This document shows positions 14,955 to 19,721 of a DNA stretch of 19,721 nucleotides, piece by piece. The notes under the pieces are model-generated. The model had not been told where the DNA came from and ran no database searches. It saw only the letters and a list, made by a program, of their open reading frames with translations. Location of the stretch: contig JAWXCM010000244.1 of assembly GCA_034408745.1 (NCBI GenBank), positions 1 through 19,721 of the forward strand, read 5' to 3'. Every line of letters begins with the position of its first letter. Position 1 is the stretch's first letter. The stretch is from JAWXCM01 sp034408745 (lineage in GTDB: Bacteria; Acidobacteriota; Terriglobia; Bryobacterales; Bryobacteraceae). The position numbers were made by a program, and so were the translations under genes.

Positions 14955-17923
14955 ACGGAACAGGGCGGCTCTACGAGCAGCCCGCCATAGAGCCCGGCCA
15001 TCTGGTGCGTGGAAGGACCGAAGTGATCGTGGGTGAAGATGGTCAGGTACGTGCGGTCGTCGTTGTTCTCAGTGTTGAACTTGGAATCCACGTACCAGCG
15101 TTGGACCGTGGCTTGCGCCCCCAACCAGAGATTCTTCAGCCCGCCCTTCGGTCCGCTGCCAAACGCTTTGATTGCTTTCGGCGTGAGAATACTCCGTTTC
15201 GCGCAATCCGCCTGCAGACAAAGACCGCCAGTGGCATTGATGCCGGCGATGCGGGCGCGGACTTCGTCGGGGCTAAAGGTGCCGTCCTCGTAGTTGAATC
15301 CGTTGGCGGCGCCGTCGGAGGCCATGACGTCGAATTTCACCAGGTGAATGTGCTGGCCGAGGATGTCGGTCGGAGTGCGCACCTGGAAATCGTCCAGTTC
15401 GTAATAAGCGGGGATGAGATTGGAATGCCAGAATTCCACCAGGTCCCCGGCATTGGCCCGGAAGAAGAACGGTTCCGGCGAGCGCTTGCCGGCGCGCAGG
15501 TCTTCGACATCTTCCCAGAGGGCAATCATTCGCTGCTGCGGATAGTGCCAGCCCTTCTTGTTGAAGACGGTATCGACCTGGAGATTGACGCCTTTGTAGA
15601 GGCGCGGTCTGCCGTTGATGAGGTCACCTGCGGCTTTGCCGTTTTCATCAACGCCGGGATCGGCGAAGGGTGCGCCGAGTTGCGCGCCCAGCGGGTTCGC
15701 CGCGGTTTTCCGCGGAAGGCCGTTGGTAAAGAAATTCGCCGTGGCGCCCAAGGGAGTGGCGGAGGCATGGGCGCGCATACCGTAAAATGCCATGGCATTC
15801 CGCTCCAGCGGAGTTCCCTGCTCGGGGACCTGAATGGCGGTGATGGAGCCGATGTCCTTGGAAAAGTCCGTGTTGGTGTGCTGCTCATTGGTGATCGCGG
15901 CGTTTCGGATAATGTGGCGCGGCAGACCGCCATTGAGTTCTTCGCCGTTCTCGTTGGCGAAGTCGAGCGGCGGATGGGGGGGCCGATGCCCGGCGATGCC
16001 AGGGATGAAGAACGGGAAGCCCGGATGGTCCTTGCCATCGGTCGACGGCTGTCCAGGGAACTTCACCTGGCCATTCACAATCTCCACCTTGCCGGGCATG
16101 GGCGCCATGCCTTGTGTGGGCAGAGGAATTACCGCCGGGATTGGCGTTCCTGCCATGATTTCCCCGTCCGGCAGCGCTCTGGAACCCTGGGCCGGACGTC
16201 CGCTCGCGTCCAGCAGCGTCCCTTCCTCGAAGACATCGTGGACGCGGAAAAGAGCCCACATCCCCGAGGCAAAGTGGGGATAAAAGTGGCAGTGAAAAAT
16301 CGAATCGCCCGCCGTGAGGTTCTGGTTCCCGCTGCCTTTGTAGACTAGGTCCAGTGTGTAGGAAGCGCCCGGTCCGATGGCTTGGCTATCCAGGTAGCTG
16401 GAGCCGGGGCTGTCGGGCGTGTGTACCCATTGATGCGCGTGGTGATGGTGGACGTGGTGGACCGCGGAACCAGCGTGCAGGATCTGGAACTGGACGTGAT
16501 CGCCCAGGTAGCTGTGATAGACGTTGGAAGGGTCGTCGGGGAAGAACGCTTTGGTGGCGCTGGGCGGCGGTGGAGGATTGGCGGACGCGTTCATGGCGCC
16601 GGGCGTGCAGGACGGAGGCGGCGCGGCGATCTGCGGTGCCAGCGAGGGCGAACTCGCCTGCGCAATGCTCAGCATCTGGAAGTTCGGCGGACCATTCGCG
16701 CACGGCAGGTTGGCCGGATTGTCGACGATCATGGCCGGATCGCCAACTGTCCATGAGTTCAGGAAAAATTCCTCAAACTTGCACTCCTGGCAGTCGCGCA
16801 TGGGACCCAGTTGAAGGCGATTGGCGTAAATCTCCGGGGTGATGCCGGCCACGCCGTAGTTGATGGCGAATCCATCTAGGCCGGCGTTGGGGTCGGCGAT
16901 CAGACCGCCGGCGGTGTTGTAGATCCACGGGAACGCCTGCACCACGTCCTGGGATTCGTGATAGTGGATCGTCACTTCCCGGTAGGGCAGTTCGCGATTG
17001 GGCAAGGCCGGGTTTTCGGGCCTGGGCGGGAGTGGGCCGTGGTTGGGCCCGGTGATGATGGCGGTAAGGTCGCCGTAGACGATGTTGTTATGACGGTCCA
17101 ACATCTTGAGCACCGGCTTGCCCGATGGGTAGGTGGCGTCATAGTTCACTTCATAACGGTAGCCGCCGGAACTGTTCGGATCGGCCACCTTCTTGGCCGT
17201 CAGCAGGAACTCCTCGTGCGTGGCTTGGCTGCGATACCACTCTGTTTTCGGGGGCTCCACGTTCACGGCTCCGAAAAGACCCAAGGTCAACTGGGCGTTC
17301 GGACCGGTGGTGGTGGGATTGTCGAAACCATTGAAATCGGCCGGAGCGCTGTACATCAGGTACGATCCGCGCGCCGCGGCATAGAGCGTGTATACCGCCT
17401 TGCCTCCGGGCTTGACGACGCCGCTGAAGTTGCCGTTGACCACCGGGTTGGCACCGACATAGGTTCCATCGTCGGCAATGCTATTCACCAACTGCATACC
17501 GGCCACGTGGACCGAGGCGTTTCGAGTTGTCGATTCGGTGGCAAGGAACAGCGGAAGGTTGTTGGCGCCGTTCGGCGCCACGGGTAGAATACTCGGGCTG
17601 AGTAGATTTTGAAACGTGATCTGGAGACACTCGCCCTCATGGACACGCAGTACCAGCGGACGAGGACGCTTACCTGGCTTCAGTTGGACATTCCCGGGGG
17701 AGAGCGTCCCGCCATCGCTGGGAACGACATCGGACAGCAACGCGTACATCATGCCTTCCGGGCGAACTGTCCCCAGGCGATTGATCGCCATGACTTGGTC
17801 CAGCGCGACGACGGAAGCAAAGACGGTGCCGACGTTATCGTTATTGGGACACGCTACCTGACCAACCACGGGTAACGCCGCAAAAATCGTACAGCAGACC
17901 ATTGTAATTTTTGGCACAAACAT
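14678..17923 (-). CDS. Giant exported multicopper oxidase, upstream part (copper-binding modules)
   Basis: Starts at ATG 17923, which has AGGAG six bases upstream and is followed by a signal peptide (MFVPKITMVCCTIFAALPVVGQ). An earlier in-frame ATG at 17989 would only add leader sequence. Cupredoxin modules carry multicopper-oxidase signatures: HHVHHHHAHQW at 489-499, HCHFYPHFASGM at 544-555 (trinuclear-site HCH, then His550 and Met555 as type 1 ligands), HIH at 858-860, and HDHFGPSTHQMAGLYG from 965. It would oxidise a substrate or metal outside the cytoplasm and pass electrons to oxygen. Joined to the downstream part it is about 1,904 residues, a size seen in MnxG-type manganese-oxidising multicopper oxidases (from memory). 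After Trp1038 (14810-14812) the frame runs into 43 unrelated residues and a stop at 14678. One missing G near 14810 would explain the break. A truncated product would keep the main copper motifs. Confidence 0.82.
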   Translation of the reverse strand: MFVPKITMVCCTIFAALPVVGQVACPNNDNVGTVFASVVALDQVMAINRLGTVRPEGMMYALLSDVVPSDGGTLSPGNVQLKPGKRPRPLVLRVHEGECLQITFQNLLSPSILPVAPNGANNLPLFLATESTTRNASVHVAGMQLVNSIADDGTYVGANPVVNGNFSGVVKPGGKAVYTLYAAARGSYLMYSAPADFNGFDNPTTTGPNAQLTLGLFGAVNVEPPKTEWYRSQATHEEFLLTAKKVADPNSSGGYRYEVNYDATYPSGKPVLKMLDRHNNIVYGDLTAIITGPNHGPLPPRPENPALPNRELPYREVTIHYHESQDVVQAFPWIYNTAGGLIADPNAGLDGFAINYGVAGITPEIYANRLQLGPMRDCQECKFEEFFLNSWTVGDPAMIVDNPANLPCANGPPNFQMLSIAQASSPSLAPQIAAPPPSCTPGAMNASANPPPPPSATKAFFPDDPSNVYHSYLGDHVQFQILHAGSAVHHVHHHHAHQWVHTPDSPGSSYLDSQAIGPGASYTLDLVYKGSGNQNLTAGDSIFHCHFYPHFASGMWALFRVHDVFEEGTLLDASGRPAQGSRALPDGEIMAGTPIPAVIPLPTQGMAPMPGKVEIVNGQVKFPGQPSTDGKDHPGFPFFIPGIAGHRPPHPPLDFANENGEELNGGLPRHIIRNAAITNEQHTNTDFSKDIGSITAIQVPEQGTPLERNAMAFYGMRAHASATPLGATANFFTNGLPRKTAANPLGAQLGAPFADPGVDENGKAAGDLINGRPRLYKGVNLQVDTVFNKKGWHYPQQRMIALWEDVEDLRAGKRSPEPFFFRANAGDLVEFWHSNLIPAYYELDDFQVRTPTDILGQHIHLVKFDVMASDGAANGFNYEDGTFSPDEVRARIAGINATGGLCLQADCAKRSILTPKAIKAFGSGPKGGLKNLWLGAQATVQRWYVDSKFNTENNDDRTYLTIFTHDHFGPSTHQMAGLYGGLLVEPPCSVWKSPDGRQIYGTRSDGGPTSYAANIVPSLTPASGCKPVESYREFALAWATSNSPTSPPAEASRTVIPGKARTRPNASRSPPVRPTPDGPIR

Positions 17924-17929
17924 GTCCTT

Positions 17930-17934
17930 CTCCT
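17930..17934 (-). promoter_or_regulatory. Ribosome binding site of the multicopper oxidase gene
   Basis: The minus strand reads AGGAG followed by AAGGAC and the ATG at 17923. This strong site, directly before a textbook signal peptide, fixes the start. Confidence 0.75.
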
Positions 17935-18047
17935 GGCGAAAACAAGGTGGGCGCCTTTCAGGGCTTTTGCCCCGCATTAGCGGGCGCATAAAGAAACCTT
18001 TGGGCGTTTGTATTTAGAGTTGGCGGCAATCGCAACAAGAACGATGT

Positions 18048-18079
18048 TTCGCTTTAACTTGAAAGCGAAGTCCACTATA
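18048..18079 (-). promoter_or_regulatory. Candidate promoter element with adjoining perfect inverted repeat
   Basis: On the minus strand a TATAGT hexamer (18079-18074) resembles a -10 box. Five bases downstream is a perfect 8-bp inverted repeat, TTCGCTTT-6-AAAGCGAA (18069-18048), about where transcription would begin. The surrounding 60 bases are distinctly AT-richer than the genes on either side. No good -35 at normal spacing is seen: TTGGAA at 18105-18100 is 20 bases away. The repeat could be an operator or a leader hairpin for the multicopper oxidase operon. The leader to the ATG would be about 145 bases. This is a motif reading only. Confidence 0.4.
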
Positions 18080-18156
18080 CACCAAATTTTACGTGGATAT
18101 TCCAACCATTGTTTCAACCACTCCCGCGATTACGGGCGCGCCCGGTTTCGTCTGTT

Positions 18157-19410
18157 TCAATTCGCGACCGCTACCAGGGAATTCACTTTGACGTTGACGG
18201 AATTCTGCCCATAGGTTCCCTGGGGAATTGCGTCCAACGCAAATTCGCGAATGACGCCCGGCCCGAATACGAGACAGTGGGTTGACCCGCCGAACTGGAA
18301 GTAGCCGATCTGTTCGCCTTTTTCGACGCATTGACCTTCCTTGACGCTAAGAATACAGGAGGAAACTTCGGCCATTCCCACCGGGATCACGCAAAGCAGT
18401 CCGATGGAGGGCTCGTCCGCTTCAATGAAAATCAGCGCTCGGGTCGCGACATGCGCGATGTACCCTTGTGAGTTGTTCGGCCCCACTTCGTCGAACCCGC
18501 CCGCGGCGGCCTCGGCATAGTAGGTGCCTTCCACCTGATGGATCGTTTTGATGGTCCCGCGGACCGGGCTGTGCCAGCGGTGGTAGTTCTCGGCGCTGAG
18601 GTAGGCCTGATAAACGGTGCCGCCAACGAATTTCTCAACGAATCTGCCATCGAGCATTTGTCTGAGGGAATACGGCTGTTCCTTGATCCAGAACGTGTCC
18701 TGTTCCTTCACATTCGTGCTGATGGCGAACGGCGTCGACTCACAGGCGCCGGCGATCACCTTTCCATCGTCCGGGCCAGCCACGGGCCGTTGGCCCGGCT
18801 TGAACTCCCTGATGAAGAAGTCATTCCAGGATTTGAAACCGAGGAAGGGTGCGAGCGGATTGTGGATGAACTCGTTGATATTGAGTTTCTCCAACGCGGC
18901 TTGGCTTAACCAGCCCGTTGGCGTTTCGTTGAGAACGTAAAGCGAATTCTCCGAATCCAGGAACGCGGTCCACACCTTCAGGACCTTCCGCAGCATGGCG
19001 TTCACTTTTTCGCTGGCAAATGCCGAGAGGCCGGCCGGCGTAATCATCGGGAAGTCGAGGATGGCATTGATGGGGAACCCGACCATTTCCGTTTCGTTGA
19101 ACTCGGGAGCGGTGGTCAGGACATGGTTGATGATTTTCAGCATCTGCCGATAGTTGGCGATCTTGACGTCTCCGCTATCGGGTGGCGGAGCGAAGCTCAG
19201 CTGCTGTTCGAACATCAGGGTGAAGTACATAAGCATGACCGGGTCTGACTCGATCATTTCCTGAAATTCCTTAATTACCGGATGAAACGGGGCGTCCTTT
19301 TCTTCGGCCGCCGCGATCGTTTTCTTCAGCCAGGCGTTGACGGCGCCGGGCCGCACTGGCAACCAGCCCCCGAGCCGACTTGTTTGAGAAAGCGTCGATT
19401 TGTTGGTCAT
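18157..19410 (-). CDS. PSD-family decarboxylase with PSDC-type N-domain (PsiD-like)
   Basis: A 417-residue pyruvoyl-type decarboxylase. The N-terminal half (about 13-190: GGWLPVRPG, EFQEMIESDPV, GFSW-type GFKSWNDFFIREFKPGQRP) matches the PSDC domain that precedes the catalytic domain in one branch of the phosphatidylserine decarboxylase family. The catalytic half has NYHRWHSPVRGTI (His277, His280), GTYYAEA, FIEAD, and the self-cleavage site FGGST with Ser376 as the future pyruvoyl residue (GGST instead of the bacterial LGST). There is no membrane-binding N-helix. This branch includes the fungal tryptophan decarboxylase PsiD, and from memory many of these short motifs are shared with it. The substrate may therefore be a free amino acid rather than a phospholipid; this is unproven. 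The start ATG has GAGG ten bases upstream. It is separated from the multicopper oxidase gene by 233 bases. Confidence 0.85.
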   Translation of the reverse strand: MTNKSTLSQTSRLGGWLPVRPGAVNAWLKKTIAAAEEKDAPFHPVIKEFQEMIESDPVMLMYFTLMFEQQLSFAPPPDSGDVKIANYRQMLKIINHVLTTAPEFNETEMVGFPINAILDFPMITPAGLSAFASEKVNAMLRKVLKVWTAFLDSENSLYVLNETPTGWLSQAALEKLNINEFIHNPLAPFLGFKSWNDFFIREFKPGQRPVAGPDDGKVIAGACESTPFAISTNVKEQDTFWIKEQPYSLRQMLDGRFVEKFVGGTVYQAYLSAENYHRWHSPVRGTIKTIHQVEGTYYAEAAAGGFDEVGPNNSQGYIAHVATRALIFIEADEPSIGLLCVIPVGMAEVSSCILSVKEGQCVEKGEQIGYFQFGGSTHCLVFGPGVIREFALDAIPQGTYGQNSVNVKVNSLVAVAN

Positions 19411-19426
19411 ACTGCGTATACCTCAG

Positions 19427-19712
19427 CTATCTGTCTGGATTCAAGGGTGTCCTAGCGGACTGAATTACGATTCGCACCATGTCGGGCAGATTGCGGCCCA
19501 GCCGGTCCAATCGCCACACGACGAGCACATCGCCGGGGCGCAACGCCTTGAGGCAGTTCACCAGTTCCGGCCGCTCCGGATTCCGGCCGCTCCGGATTCC
19601 GGCCGCTGGCATGCTCCTCGTGAATCCGCTTGCACTGTGCCGTCTTGAGCGCGTCGAGTTGCAAGTCCAGATTCTGCTCGACCGTGGAGACACGCGCATA
19701 ACCGATTCGCAT
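19427..19712 (-). pseudogene. tnpR: Tn3-type serine resolvase, N-terminal fragment, frameshifted
   Basis: It begins MRIGYARVSTVEQNLDLQ, with the catalytic serine in ARVST, and runs to IHEEHASG. It then continues in another frame as RNPERPELVNCLKALRPGDV and WRLDRLGRNLPDMVRIV, the standard resolvase catalytic domain. The frame change is produced by a 16-bp tandem duplication. After MVRIV the sequence becomes IQSARTPLNPDR and stops at 19427, so the end of the catalytic domain and the DNA-binding helix-turn-helix are gone. It is nonfunctional. Its 3' end touches the upstream region of the decarboxylase gene, marking the right edge of the metabolic block. Family level (small serine recombinase, Tn3 resolvase/Hin type) is clear. 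Confidence 0.87.
19565..19606. repeat. 16-bp direct tandem duplication inside the resolvase gene
   Basis: The unit TTCCGGCCGCTCCGGA occurs at 19565-19580 and again at 19581-19596, followed by its first ten bases at 19597-19606. Removing one unit joins HASG directly to RNPERPELVN and restores the resolvase frame, so the duplication is the inactivating event. Confidence 0.9.
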
Positions 19713-19721
19713 GCAATATTC

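Noticed and set aside
15005..16348. A 447-residue plus-strand open frame inside the multicopper oxidase gene (others at 12093-13253 and 13827-14465)
   Set aside because: Same antisense effect; the minus strand carries conserved copper motifs, and the plus frames show none.
18133..18144. Perfect 12-bp palindrome CGGGCGCGCCCG just after the decarboxylase stop, considered as a terminator
   Set aside because: It has no loop and no following T run on the minus strand; it may be a chance GC palindrome.
1..19721. CRISPR arrays, tRNA and rRNA genes
   Set aside because: No regularly spaced direct repeats and no tRNA or rRNA-like sequence were recognised on either strand.

Overview
The window is high-GC DNA from a Gram-negative type of bacterium. 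The evidence is Sec-type signal peptides, a c-type cytochrome, SCO1-type proteins and Tn3/ISL3/ISKra4 mobile elements. The taxon cannot be fixed by reading alone; Acidobacteriota or Proteobacteria would both be compatible.

Layout. Positions 1-2535 are a pile-up of mobile-element debris: the 3' part of an ISKra4-family transposase entering from outside the window (1-1299, +), the N-terminal zinc-finger stub of an ISL3-family transposase (1372-1851, -), and the C-terminal fifth of a Tn3-family transposase broken by two one-base insertions (about 1919-2535, +). Positions 2595-19410 are a gene cluster lying entirely on the minus strand. At 19427-19712 is another relic, the N-terminal half of a Tn3-type serine resolvase, frameshifted by a 16-bp tandem duplication and cut off at its C-terminus. 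The metabolic block is therefore bracketed by Tn3-type remnants and looks like an acquired cargo.

The cluster, in transcription order (right to left), is: a phosphatidylserine-decarboxylase-like enzyme of the PSDC/PsiD-type subfamily (18157-19410); a giant exported multicopper oxidase of about 1,900 residues split by a one-base frameshift near 14810 (12210-17923); an exported YVTN-type beta-propeller (10191-12200); a LodA/GoxA-type quinoprotein (CTQ) oxidase fused to what reads as a haem-oxygenase-like di-iron oxidase domain (6351-10160); the LodB-type flavoprotein that matures such cofactors (5176-6351); a tandem two-domain SCO1/SenC copper chaperone (4151-5179); and a cytochrome c fused to a periplasmic ligand-binding protein (2595-4151). 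The last four genes overlap stop-to-start (TAATG, ATGA, TAATG), so they form a tight, translationally coupled operon.

How the genes may work together (inference): the decarboxylase could turn an amino acid (or phospholipid head group) into an amine. The LodA-type domain, matured by LodB, could oxidise an amino or amine group. The fused di-iron domain could oxygenate, N-oxidise or cleave a bound substrate. The multicopper oxidase, SCO pair and cytochrome/binding-protein fusion would form an envelope redox module with its own copper delivery and ligand sensing. The most unusual items are the LodA/di-iron fusion, the cytochrome c/binding-protein fusion and the pairing of a PsiD-like decarboxylase with a CTQ oxidase.
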